Shown here one piece after another: positions 33,500-45,059 of a stretch of 64,000 nucleotides of DNA. This DNA comes from Irpex lacteus. Its lineage: Eukaryota; Basidiomycota; Agaricomycetes; Polyporales; Irpicaceae. The notes beneath the pieces were generated by a model that saw nothing but the letters and a program-made list of their open reading frames with translations, searched no databases and was not told the origin of the DNA. The first letter of the stretch is position 1. The number at the start of each line of letters is the position of its first letter. A program made the translations under genes and the position numbers. The DNA is taken from positions 2,976,001 to 3,040,000 of the forward strand of contig MQVO02000002.1 of the NCBI GenBank assembly GCA_001986395.2, read 5' to 3'.

Positions 33500-34918
33500 C
33501 TAAAACTGCGGCACACCGCCACGCTCCGTATCCTCCACCCATCCCATCAGCTTGTCCAGGAACTCCTCATCGTATTCGACAGGTTTCAAGCACCACACGT
33601 ATATCCGCTAGTATATCACAAACATCAATCATCCACAACATTTGACGCGGAAGACAGTTACGATTTCCTCACCTCTTGACCCTCGACTATAGCTTGATGA
33701 ATTTGCTGCGCCGTGACACCAAGGTACTTATCCCGCTGCGCCGAAGCAGCCTCAATCGCAGCCATACCCAGCTCCTCGCCCGGCGCGAGCTGCATCCGCA
33801 GTGTTATGCGTATTCGGATCTCCCTGGCCCATAGCGCTGTGCTCATGACTGTGGTCCAAGCATTTCGGATCTATGTGCGAGGAGACGTAGACTCAGAGTT
33901 ACTGTACCGTACTGCAGTGGAGAGACTGATGGACTCACCCTGGCAGGCACAAGGCTCCACTCGTACGAGGTAAGAGGTGCCGCCTGTTGAACCTTGTAGT
34001 TCCCCATGTAATAGTAATCGCCATCTTGTGAGAGATTGACGAAGACCCGCGTCTCTGCTGGATATCCCTCCTGGAAATCGCAGATGCTATAGAAGACACC
34101 AGGCACGCCTTGCGATTTTGGTGAGTCGGGATGATACTTGTGGCTTAAGTAGAGGAAATGCGGGTAGCCGTGACGAGCCTTCTTTTCGTCCGATGGCCGA
34201 CCGATCATTTTTTGTACGCAGCCTCCGAGGTTGGTGCTCATCCAGGTTCGCCGGACGGTGAAGGTGCGCATTCTGTGAGACAGGTCCAATTGAAGTTTCT
34301 CGGTAAATCCGAGAGTCTTGAGGCGATCGTAGACGACATTCTCGAGGGAGAAATCCTTCTTGACTTTGACTTTGATGTCAGGCTGTTAAAAATCAATTAA
34401 AAAAACAGCTTATATGGAGATTTCGAGTGTAAGATGGCGTACGTGGAAGAGACTCGCGAAGAAGGCTTTTGTTTCCTCTTCCGTATGGTAAGGCGGCATT
34501 CGACCTTGCGCCTGCTCTTCAATAGCAGCGGGATCACGACCGGGAACCCGCTTCTTTCGGGATGGCAAATCGACGAAACATCTGTTAATTATGCGCGGAC
34601 GAATTCTGGATTCAAGTACGTCGAGCTCTTCTGGCTCTTCGTACTTGCGCTTCACAGGTATCGTATCTGGCGACTGTTCTCTCTTTACCGCCACGATGGA
34701 ACCCGACCGTGGCGTCACCGCATGCTCTGTCGGAATGCGGGAACGGGCGATATACTGCGAAGGTATGGGGACAAGGACGCATTGTCATACTAAGTTACAT
34801 TTACCTGTGAGGACGGCAACCGCTTTCTGTCACTCCTCCTGGGTCTCTGAAGTGCCACCTCTTGATCAGGCGTGATGATCGCACCTCTGGGCTCCTCTAT
34901 CTGCGTCTGCGATGACAT
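33500..34918 (-). CDS. DUF6697-family protein
   Basis: Matches the domain of unknown function that is expanded in agaricomycetes. The first exon MSSQTQIEEPRGAIITPDQE joins YIARSRIPTEHAVTPRSGSI by a 50-nt intron. A charged, probably disordered segment (VKREQSPDTIPVKRKYEE, SRKKRVPGRDP) follows. The domain then runs through RTWMSTNLGGCVQKMIGRP, GYPHFLYLSHKYHPDS, GVFYSICDFQEGYP and DYYYMGNYKV. It continues with WAREIRIRITLRM, YLGVTAQQIHQAIVEGQE and VWCLKPVEYDEEFLDKL. The frame ends WVEDTERGGVPQF at 33500. The layout (display of a short flexible N-terminus, a beta-rich middle, and a helical R-x-R-I-x-L segment) is typical of the family. About 370 residues. Function unknown. Confidence 0.75.
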
Positions 34919-35485
34919 CTGCGCACTGCACAAGGGCCTGAACTGAATTAGGATGACATACAAGAGTATCAGCTGTACATACCGCCCGGTTCCTCAGTCT
35001 CGTTATTCAGCAAGCTTTCTGGATCTCGTAAGTCAGTGCTATTGCGCGACAATTACACCTCGTCGCCTCGTAGTGTATTAGGATAAGCTGCTGCGGTTAT
35101 GGAGGCTTTCTGCTGAGTTATGCTACTGCGGCTGCTGCACATGTATTCATGGAGGACAGCAACGAATCAACGTGGATGCATGTTGCTCACTAATACTCAG
35201 CACTCCGGCTCGCCCACGGCCACTCGGCGAGCACCATGCGGCGATTATGCAGGCGTCTATCTATTTCTGGTGCAGAATCGGCAGTCACCGGCCGGAATCC
35301 ATGTGCGCTACCGGCCGTACTGGCCGTGCCACATTTGGTTGAGTCGCTCACCCACCCACTCCGCGTCTTGGTCAGCATCCTCCTCCCTCTCCTCGTCGTT
35401 CATCGCGTCGAGCTCGAAGTAGAGTCCCCTTCATTTCTTGACCCGATTGTAGACAAACAAGGGATTTGTCGCCTCCTACACCTCC
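34919..35485. promoter_or_regulatory. Divergent promoter region, DUF6697 gene / RSP5
   Basis: Separates two start codons on opposite strands. ORFs at 35120-35422 and on the reverse strand carry no domain. No TATA box is obvious next to either gene. The regulatory role is inferred from position. Confidence 0.35.
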
Positions 35486-38457
35486 ATGTCGGCCACTCAA
35501 GGCGCACCGTGAGTATCCCTCATATCCACTTCCAGTCGTGCTTGGCTACTCACACCCGCAGCAGCAAAAAGATTAGAATTACAGGTCAGTACACCTTCAT
35601 CGCGCTCTTCAAGGCTCTTTGCTGACATCTGCTCAGTGGTCGCCGCCGATGGTCTGTCCAAACGAGAAGTCTTCCGCCTCCCGGACCCTTTCGCAGTAAT
35701 CACTGTCGATGCGGAGCAGACACACACGACCAGTGTCATTAAGAAGACTCTGAACCCGTACTGGAATGAGAGCTTTGACATGTAAGTTGCACACTATTGC
35801 AGGGGTGTCTGGTGCTTACTGGGCTGCAGTACCGTCAAGGACTCTTCTGTGATAGCAGTGCAGATTTTCGATCAGCGCAAGTTCAAGAAGAGGGACCAGG
35901 GTTTCCTCGGGGTTGTGAACGTGAGGGTCAGCGATGTTATCGACTTGGAACTTGGTGGACATGGTGAGTGATATAGTACTATCTATAAAGTACCGAACTC
36001 ATATCCTCGTTCATCAGAGATGCTTACCTTGGACTTGAAGAAGTCCAATGATAACCTCGTTGTTCACGGCAAATTGATCATCTATCTGTCTACCAACGTC
36101 AGCCAGCCGATAAACAATGCTCCGAGTGGTCAAGTTGATGGTGCAGCTCAACAAATCGCCTCCATGAACCTCGACAGCTCGTCTGTCTCGCTCAACACTG
36201 GCAGTAGCCTCGCGGCTGGAAACACGTTGTCGCGCACCCCTTCTGCTACTGCGTCTACCACCACAAGTCCTGACGGTGCTCGTGTTAGCATGCCCACACC
36301 GAACCCTGCCCCCCAGCCCGAGACTGAAACGGCTGCACAGTCTACTGCTTCTCCTGCAGAAGCACGTCCGGTATCCACCGGCTCCGCTCAGGCAGCCGCT
36401 CAGCCCACACAGCAAACAACTACCAACGCTTCTGCTAACGCCCAGGCCGCCTCTAACAACAACGCCCAGATGCGCAACTTCAACCCCCACGAGGATCAGT
36501 ATGGACCTCTTCCACCGGGTTGGGAACGTCGTATCGATCCTCTCGGCCGTACGTACTATGTAGACCACAACACTCGCAGCACTACATGGAACAGGCCATC
36601 TCCCAATCAAACCACCAACACCCATGCTCAGGAGGGCGACACCAATGCCGCTCGCGACCACAACAACCGCCGTGTCTTGGTCGACGATATGCTTGAGGCC
36701 GCGTCTGGTGTCAGTCGATCTGCATCTGCTCTTGCTGCGAACACATCTACGGCTGCGCTCGCCGCAAGCACCAACACTACCACGGGTGGCGCAGGTCCTC
36801 TTCCGTCCGGATGGGAGGAGCGCTACACGCCTGAGGGTCGCCCATACTATGTCGATCACAACACGCGAACGACGACCTGGGTCGACCCCCGTCGCCAGAC
36901 CGTCATCCGTGTCATGGGTCCCAACGGGCAGAACACAGCCCTGCAGCCACAGACGATCTCCCAGCTCGGACCGTTGCCATCTGGATGGGAGATGCGACTC
37001 ACGTCGACCGCGCGTGTGTACTTTGTTGATCACAACACGAAGACGACGACGTGGGATGATCCCCGTATGCCGTCTACGCTTGACGCGAACGTGCCTCAGT
37101 ACAAGCGTGACTTCAGGAGGAAGCTGATTTACTTCAGGAGCCAGCCTGCTATGCGTGCTCAGCCTGGGAACTGCCAGATCAAGGTCCGCAGGAACCATAT
37201 CTTCGAGGACAGCTACGCAGAGATTATGAGGCAGACCCCAAGCGACTTGAAGAAGCGTCTCATGATCAAGTTCGATGGTGAAGATGGATTGGACTATGGT
37301 GGTCTTTCTCGGTGAGCGAATTCTGTCTCTGCATAATATATTGATGCTTACATCTGTGTAGTGAATTCTTCTTCTTGCTCTCTCACGAGATGTTTAACCC
37401 CTTCTACTGCTTGTTCGAGTACTCTGCGCATGACAACTATACCCTTCAGATCAACCCTGCGTCCGGCGTCAACCCTGAGCACTTGAACTACTTCAAGTTT
37501 ATTGGTAGATGTCTTGGGCTCGGTATCTTCCATCGCCGGTTCCTCGATGCTTACTTCATCACTGCGTTCTACAAGATGATCTTGAAGAAGAAGGTCACTC
37601 TTGCCGACTTGGAGAGTGTCGATGCCGAGCTGCACCGTGGTCTCACCTGGATGTTGTGAGTACCTATTGTGCCCAACTTTACCCTTACATCGCTAAATAC
37701 CTAATCACAGGGAGAATGACATCACCGACATTATCGACGAGACGTTCACCACCACCGAGGAGCGTTTCGGTGAGATGGTCACTGTCGAGCTCAAGCCCGA
37801 TGGCGAGAACATCCCTGTCACGGAAGAGAACAAGAAGGATTACGTGAACTGCGTCGTCGAGTACCGTATCTCTCGTCGTGTCAAGGAGCAGTTCGATGCC
37901 TTCATGTCCGGCTTCAGCGAGCTCATCCCCCAGGATCTCATCAATGTCTTCGATGAGCGTGAATTGGAGCTGCTCATCGGTGGTATGTCGGAGATCGACG
38001 TGTAAGTCTTCCTTCCAATTCGTTATAGCTTATTCCATGTCTAACATCGTGACCGCATCGCAGCGACGACTGGGCCAAATTCACGGACTACCGTGGCTAT
38101 GAAGTCAGCGACGAAGTCGTACAGTGGTTCTGGAAGTGCGTGCGAAGCTGGCCTCCCGAGCGTAAATCCCGGTTGTTGCAATTCGCCACGGGCACGTCGC
38201 GTATCCCTGTCAACGGGTTCAAGGATCTGCAGGGCTCGGACGGTCCTCGTCGCTTCACGATCGAGAAGTCGGGCGATCCTAGCCAGCTGCCGAAGAGCCA
38301 CACGTGCTTTAACCGTATCGATCTGCCCCCGTACAGAGATTATGCCACCTTGGAACAGAAGCTGACGTTGGCTGTCGAGTGAGTGTTTGTGTTATCTGTG
38401 TTAATGAACCCGGACTGATTGCGTCGCAGGGAAACCGTCGGATTCGGCCAAGAGTAA
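35486..38457 (+). CDS. RSP5: RSP5/NEDD4-type HECT E3 ubiquitin ligase
   Basis: Ubiquitinates membrane transporters and other PY-motif clients, acting in endocytosis, sorting and transcription control. Seen: an N-terminal C2 domain ([20 protein letters not shown] to [18 protein letters not shown]), then a Ser/Thr/Gln/Ala-rich linker. Three WW domains follow ([39 protein letters not shown]), each with Y/F-V-D-H-N-T. The HECT domain runs from [18 protein letters not shown] through [20 protein letters not shown] to the catalytic Cys in [13 protein letters not shown], and the protein ends EETVGFGQE. The start codes MSATQGAP before a 50-nt intron, and a 24-nt second exon follows. Length about 820 residues. 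Highly conserved, with no anomaly. Confidence 0.96.
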
Positions 38458-39252
38458 ACCGACTCGTCTGCGCTTCTCTCGTTGGACCCCATCGTAGCTA
38501 TATCCTCCCTTCCCCCTCTTCTCTCATGTTTATTCGTCTTTTTTCGTTGTCTCTCGAGTATCGATATACGTGCTCCGTGTTTGCTCGCTATTTGCACCGC
38601 CTACCCAGGAACTAAATCTGTCCCATACAGTACTTATCCCTCTGCCCTCGTCTCCCTGTGTATATCCTCGTATTAATACAGTGTATAACCGCCCCCTTTT
38701 GTGTCCTTCCACAGACGGCTGAATATACCATGACGGTGGTTACTACGTACGTGTGCGGGGGAGTATGTTACGGTACCTGGAGATCTACAGTGAGATTCGG
38801 ATAATTATGTGGGGAAGACGTTCACGTAAATCGTTTGGAAGTTTTCTAGAGCCGTCTTGACGACCCCGACGACGACTTTCATATTTGGCTCGTCGTGCTT
38901 CGTTTTACATTTTCCTTGTGTGCCACATGTGCGCAGGGCCCTGTACAATCCTTCTCGTACAGGTCCCTGAACATCTTTCTCTGTACAATCAAAGCTATGT
39001 TATGTTTCTTCTGCAGTCCTATATATAACATCCTAGGCCTTTACTCTGCAGGGACGAAACCAGATTGTACATGACACACGAAATGAGACTGCGAAAGCTC
39101 GACGGGCGTCTCCAAGCGCATTTCATGCTTTCGTCCTTTCTTCGACATTGACCTCGACGTTCACGGCCGCCACGACGTTCGGATCCTCTAGCATACACCT
39201 GTTCCATAATCTCTGATTCTAACTGTACTGTGCTGCCTTACTTAGACTCGCA
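38458..39252. other. Intergenic, RSP5 to ABD1
   Basis: Starts pyrimidine-rich (RSP5 3' untranslated region) and ends just before the ABD1 start. No supported ORF. A short near-repeat of AGGGCCCTGTACAATCCTTC / AGGTCCCTGAACA occurs near 38935-38975. Confidence 0.45.
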
Positions 39253-41838
39253 ATGCCTGCTTTCGACCCAGTGCGCGACGCTGTGCTCAACTCTCCGGTC
39301 ACACAAACTAAGCCTCTTCGCCTCGAACTTGCCTCGAATTCATACTCAAGCTCCTCTTCTTCTGGTCCAGAGTCGAATCCAGTCGCCCCGAGTCCCTTTA
39401 CGAGACGTGCCACCGATCTTTCAGTGCTCTTAAATGATGACCCTCCGCCTGAGCCGACCCAATCACTCTTCACACCTACAACACCCCGCACCCCCAGTTC
39501 ATTTGCGCATCTCCTACACTCCGACGAGCCTTCCGCAAGTCCCAGCGAACAGCTTTCTGACGCTACACCTCTCCGCAGAAGACCCTCAATTATCGACAGG
39601 GAGGGCAGGGCCTCGAGGGACAACGGCTACTTCCCTCCCACCCGTTCGCCGCTAGCTTTTCCCAGCAACAATGCACAAGAGCCTCCTCGACGTCTTCCCT
39701 CCATCTCTCCTCATGGTGGCCTTGCTCTGCCTGGACTTCCCGCACAAGTGCCGTCCTCGCCTACCATTCCATTCGCCAGCATGACCCAGGCCACACGCTC
39801 GCGGCCGTCCACTGCGAACTCATCCACTTCGGAGCACTCCGCACCCGAAATGACAGATCACTTTGGTGCTATGCCGAGCACATCCAGAAGACGATCGTCC
39901 GGTGCCTCAGACGTTTCGCGGGAGAGGGAAGGCTCGTTTTCGTACTTTACACCACCCACCCGATCCCCTCTCATTGCATCGACCCAAATACAAGAGCACC
40001 CTCGATCCTCTGCATCACCACACACCCGCTCCCCAGCATCGCCCTTTGCAATTATGGGGTCTTCCAATGCCGTACAGAGGTCGCCGCACTCGCCTCGAAG
40101 CTCTGTAACGTCTTCGGCTTCATCTGCAGCACCGCGACCTGTGTCCCCCACGACAAGTAAACGCGTAGACCGCAAGCCTCCCAGCTCGGCGCAGATGCCG
40201 CCACCACCATTACCTCCGCCGGCCCTCTCCACGCCATCGCCACTCCCACCGAAGCCCGAGCCACCCGCGAGTATAAAACCACCTTCCCAGCCTCAGCCCT
40301 CGACTCAGTCCCCGCCTGCCATACCCATGTTCCCTCGGTCGAAGATACCCTATGCTCCCAAGCATCGCATCACCCCTGCGGGTTCTGTACTTGTACCACT
40401 ATCACGTGAGGAACTAGAACGATGTCGGTGAGTATTAAGGTCGAGCGTGACGCCTTGCAGGGAGGTTATTGACGCCATGTCCTAGTAATTTTATCGGTAA
40501 AGGAAGTCAAATGTTGAAACAACAGAAAAGGAAGAGGGAGGGAGATGGGGAGGAAGAGTATCCGAGCAAGAGGACGCGAGACGTCGGGCTCATCGCCGGG
40601 CACTGTACGTTCTGTATAATCCATCTTCATGTCAGCTCTGAACATGGCGTGCAGATAACGCTCGCCCGGACGTTGGTCTGCACCAACGCAAAGACTCGCC
40701 CATCATTGGTTTGAAGAACTTCAATAACTGGGTCAAGAGTGTCCTCATTAGTAGTCGTGCACATCCCACTCTTCTCGCTAGTGAAAATACTGGGCACTTG
40801 AAGTATAATGCGGGGCCCAGAGGTATGCGAGGACCACCGCGGGGCTCTGGCAAGGTACTTGATATGGGCTGCGGCAAGGGTGGTGATTTGATCAAGTGGA
40901 ACAAAGCTAGGATTCGGGAGTACATAGGTGTCGGTCAGTGCGCCTCATTCTCCACTATCCACTCCCCGCTCATGCATATGCATTCCAGATATCGCCTCCG
41001 TTTCCATCGACCAGGCGCGAAAACGCTACGACGAGCTTCGCCTACCCAAATTCAACGCCTACTTCGCTGCCCTTGATTGCTATGTGAACTCGTTGAGCTC
41101 TGCGATACCCGACAGCCTTCTTCCACCCACAGGCAATCCATTTGACGTCGTCTCCATGCAATTCTGTATGCACTATGCATTTGAGAGTGAACAGAAGGCG
41201 CGCACGATGATGGAGAACGTCAGTTCGTGGCTGCGTCCCGGAGGAACCTTTGTGGGTACCATCCCAAATGCGTCGTGGTTGCTGTGAGTTGTGTTGTAGG
41301 AACTGTATCCCTGTATGAAGTGCTGATGGTCTCTGTTATTAGGGAGCGGCTCGAAGCCCTTCCTGACGACGAGTCAAATCTCTCCTTTGGGAATAGCGTG
41401 TATTCTATACGGTTCGAGCAGCGCCACCATTCTGCGCTGTATGGCCAGCGGTATTGGTTCTATCTCAAAGACGCCGTGGACGACGTACCGGAATATGTGG
41501 TTCACTGGGATAACTTCGTCAAGTAAGTTTGTACGCACAGTTCGGGTCAAAACACTGCTAATACCGCTTTTAACGTGAAGGTTGGCCGACGAGTACGACC
41601 TCGTTCCGGTATATGTGAAGGAGTTCCATGAAGTATTCGCGGAGAACGAGGATCATGCCGAGTTTGGACCTTTGTTGCAGAATATGAAGGTCGTCGACTC
41701 GAATGGTGAAAGTCAGATGGACGAAGACCAGTGGGAGGCAGCGAGTATGTACACTTTACCAGTCAATATACTAACCCACCTGACTTCTTGTTTGCAGATA
41801 TCTACATAGCTTTCGCATTCGAAAAACGATCACGTTAG
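39253..41838 (+). CDS. ABD1: mRNA cap guanine-N7 methyltransferase (ABD1)
   Basis: Transfers methyl from AdoMet to the guanine N7 of the 5' mRNA cap in the nucleus. The catalytic domain is clear: [13 protein letters not shown], the AdoMet loop [31 protein letters not shown] and [16 protein letters not shown]. It continues with NSVYSIRF and [19 protein letters not shown], and ends [13 protein letters not shown]. It is preceded by about 390 residues, the whole first exon, of Ser/Pro-rich low-complexity sequence with polyproline runs (PPPPLPPP). This makes the protein roughly twice the length of yeast Abd1. The extension is probably disordered. The start [14 protein letters not shown] is the first ATG of that exon. 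Stop TAG at 41836-41838. Confidence 0.93.
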
Positions 41839-42975
41839 GAGCTGCTGTGTACGGCGGTCATGACCACCAGTCTGCAGTCTTTAGGTGTCCAGCACCACAG
41901 CGAGAAGCGTTATCGGCTCCAGGAGCAATAAGAGCGCTGAAAGTCAGCTCTTCCATGTCATTCGCAGCGTCATGTGGCATGGGTCGTAGGTACGACATCC
42001 GGTGCTATTTATGCCATCCCGTTTCGCTCGCAGGGAACAGTCGTGTGGGTTCATAGGTGTTGTATCTATGGCTATTGCGAATGCATTAGGGTGATATACG
42101 CGTCTGAGCGTCGCTACCCTGCTCTCTTCATGCTATCCATCTCAAAACTGTTCCTCGGATAAGAGTGCGTGATCTCCTCATTTTTCTTACGCATGATCAT
42201 CCATCGTAAACACGACTCGCGCGTTTTACGGACACGGTCGCCCGTTTCACCAAGCTTCCGTTTGTTTAGTATGTGGTGCGTGTTGCAATACTTTCCTGTG
42301 ATATTGTCGTGAATTTAGAACGACGCTAGGTACGACGAGCTGCGGAACAGCTGATGCGCCAAGCGGCAAGATATGTGTCGATTGTGATCAATTCACGACG
42401 TAACTTGATTCAACTGAGCTTTGTCACCAAATTGTGGCCTAAGTACTACGCAGTTCGTCATGCAGCATCCATGATCGAGCCCCTATGGCGGGGACCTGAG
42501 GCCCACGGCCCGGACGTTGCATCATGTTATAGCTCCCAAGTGCTAAATGCTACGGAAATCCACAGCCAAAGTGATATTGATGGCCAACATACAAGACTTT
42601 CTGCGTGCCTCAGCATACCTCTGCTGACCTCCACAGGAATTCACCCGGAAGATGAACGTGAGTAAATATAGTCACGGGGAGCTCACATTGCGGTGCACGC
42701 CCATTTCCAAATTCAAACAGACGTCATCAACAGTATGTTGTCCTGCCTCTTTAACTCGGCTTCTTGGTTTCAATGCCCCTAAACACTTTGTCTTAGGCTG
42801 CAACCCCACTTGATAGAGGCCTGGTGACCTCCTCATGTGCCTTCCGACTTCAAAATGATCAAATGAGTTTGATGTCAGAGTACCCCAAGGGTACCTTTAA
42901 GTACTGCATGTTCAACCTGGGCCGACTTTCAATACTGCCTATCCATCCACACGTCGCAGCTATCACACGAACAGA
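41839..42975. other. Intergenic, ABD1 to SDR gene
   Basis: About 1.1 kb. ORFs of up to 103 codons occur (for example 42354-42665), but none has a signal peptide, domain or splice pattern I can support. No repeat is recognised. Confidence 0.45.
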
Positions 42976-44408
42976 ATGTCCTTCGCGTTACGCTCCCGCA
43001 TACCATTAGCTACCTCGACCCTCGGGAGACGAGCCGCACCATCTGTTCTTGGGCTGCAGAGATTCTCATCGAGCAATGCGAAGGATTCTGTACTCAACGT
43101 TGACAATCAGCCCAAGACTGGACAACAGCCCTCGTATGGTCCAATAGGTGTCAACGCCGCCCTAAGCGGCAAATCAACTGGTAAACAGAAGGATTCATTC
43201 TCTACATGTTCATTCCAAGCTCACTTTGATTCTTCACGTACTTCGATGTAGACCCTTCGCCCACCCTCTTTTCTCATGAGTTCTCACTCAAGGATCGCGT
43301 TGCGCTTGTCTCTGGCGCAAACCGTGGGTTGGGTCTCGAGATGGCTTTGGCTCTCGCCGAAGCAGGCGCTCGCGCCGTGTATTGTGTCGACCTTCCCAAG
43401 GAGCCATCAGCTGAGTGGCAGGCTGCCCATGACTACGCCAAGAAGCTTGGGAGTAGTGGCAAGACGGGTGGTGAAGGTCGTCTGGAGTACATCACTGGGG
43501 ATGTGACTAATCAGGTATAGCATACACGTCCACCGTATTTGGCTACCAGGTTATTGACGGGGAACGGCTGCCCTTTCGTGTAGGATTTAATGTGGAAGAT
43601 TGGTGAGCAGATAGGAGACAAGGAAGGTCGGATGGACGCCTGCGTTGCTGCTGCTGGTATCCTCAAGTCAAACATCGACTGTCTCGAATATCCCGCTGAG
43701 GAATTCCGCAAGGTACGTACTAATTTGAAGATGTTATTGCTATCTCTATCAGCTTTGTTGTGTATTATGTTGACGCGCTCAAATAATTGCAGGTCATAGA
43801 TGTGAATGTGAACGGCGTGCTCTTCACAGCGCAAGCTGCAGGAAGACAGATGGAGCGCTTTGGCAATGGTGGTAGCATCGTCCTCGTTGCGAGTATGAGC
43901 GGGTCCATCACCAACCAGGTTTGTACACGCTATCATATCTTTCTTCATATCGCTGATATGTAATGCTCTACGTCTAGGGGCAAGCCTGGGTATCGTACAA
44001 TACCTCGAAGTCAGCCGTCATACAGATGGCACGTAGCATGGCATGCGAGTTAGCCCCACGGAAGATTCGTGTCAACTCTTTGAGTCCAGGCTATATCTAC
44101 ACAAGGTGAGGTTATTGCTCACTGGGTGTGATCATGAAGTAATGACGTGCCGGCGTTTTATCAGTCTCACTGCAGCATACCTGGACACTCAACCTCATCT
44201 ACTTGAGAAATGGTCAAGTCAGAACCCTATGGGACGTCTTGGCAGACCTGACGAGTTGCGTGGCGTGGTGACCTGGCTCACCAGCGACGCGAGTACATTC
44301 TGCACGGGTAGCGAGTACGTCTTTCGGCCTCTGTTTCTTTCGCTGTACGCGCGCTGATCATTCATTTTCTGAAGCGTCCTTGTGAGTGGTGGACATCATG
44401 CTTGGTAA
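42976..44408 (+). CDS. Short-chain dehydrogenase/reductase (sorbose reductase / arabinitol dehydrogenase-like)
   Basis: NAD(P)-dependent oxidoreductase. The N-terminus (MSFALRSRIPLATSTLGRRA, then LQRFSSSN) is Arg/Ser-rich with no acidic residues and fits a mitochondrial presequence. The catalytic part has the cofactor loop VSGANRGLGLEMALALAEAG. AAAGI follows, then VNVNGVLFTAQAAGRQM, the catalytic Ser in VASMSGS and YNTSK (the Tyr-x-x-x-Lys pair). The end is VNSLSPGYIYT, NPMGRLGRPDEL and GSDVLVSGGHHAW. Polyol-dehydrogenase specificity is inferred from overall similarity; the substrate cannot be read from the sequence. About 330 residues with six or so introns. The mitochondrial targeting is unusual for sorbose reductases and is worth noting. 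Confidence 0.88.
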
Positions 44409-45059
44409 GCTTGCAGAGGAACATTACCAGAGTCTTCAGATGGTCTATGTATATACTGCAATTGTATTTGTATCCAACTGCATACCCATCGATCGTCTGT
44501 CCACTGCTGCCCAGTGGCACCGAAGCCGCGCTGGCAGAACGAGAACGCAGGCATCTAAGTATCGTACTAAGTATCTACCACATCTCTGCCGTCCATGTAG
44601 CTCGAATCCCCGAGATAAATGGTAGGTACAAACCCCGTCTATATATACGACACCTGCTTGTTATCGTCTCAATGAGATCATTTAGAGATCTTGATCCCGA
44701 TTTCCATAAGTAAGTACACGATAAGAATGATATTAATGCGGGTACGACTTCGACGGGGAAGTCGGTGTGAAGGTCACCGTGCTCTTCACGTAATTGCGTC
44801 CGTCACCACCGGCCGCGAGCATCGCCCACCATGCAGCTTTTGAGCCCCATTTCTCGTGCAGCTTCATCGATAGCTGCTTTCTCAGCCTCTCTGTCATCAA
44901 AACCGTCTATTGCGACTCGGACAGTACATGCGCTGGTAGTAGCGAGCCCACATGGGTAACCGCAGCCTTGACTTACTTATAGGCCATTCATAGCCGTACT
45001 TTTGAGCTTCAAAAGTAACCACCCACCACCTCACTCGTAGCTGCTCGACACACTCAATC
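44409..45059. other. Intergenic, SDR gene to aminopeptidase gene
   Basis: Upstream region of the aminopeptidase gene. A 103-codon ORF at 44402-44713 overlaps another frame and shows no domain. Nothing further is supported. Confidence 0.45.

Noticed and set aside
36014..37198. 394-codon minus-strand ORF across the RSP5 WW region
   Set aside because: Antisense shadow of a strongly conserved coding exon.
39858..40232. Gly-rich minus-strand ORF inside the ABD1 first exon
   Set aside because: Shadow of the Ser/Pro-rich coding strand. No start context and no family resemblance.
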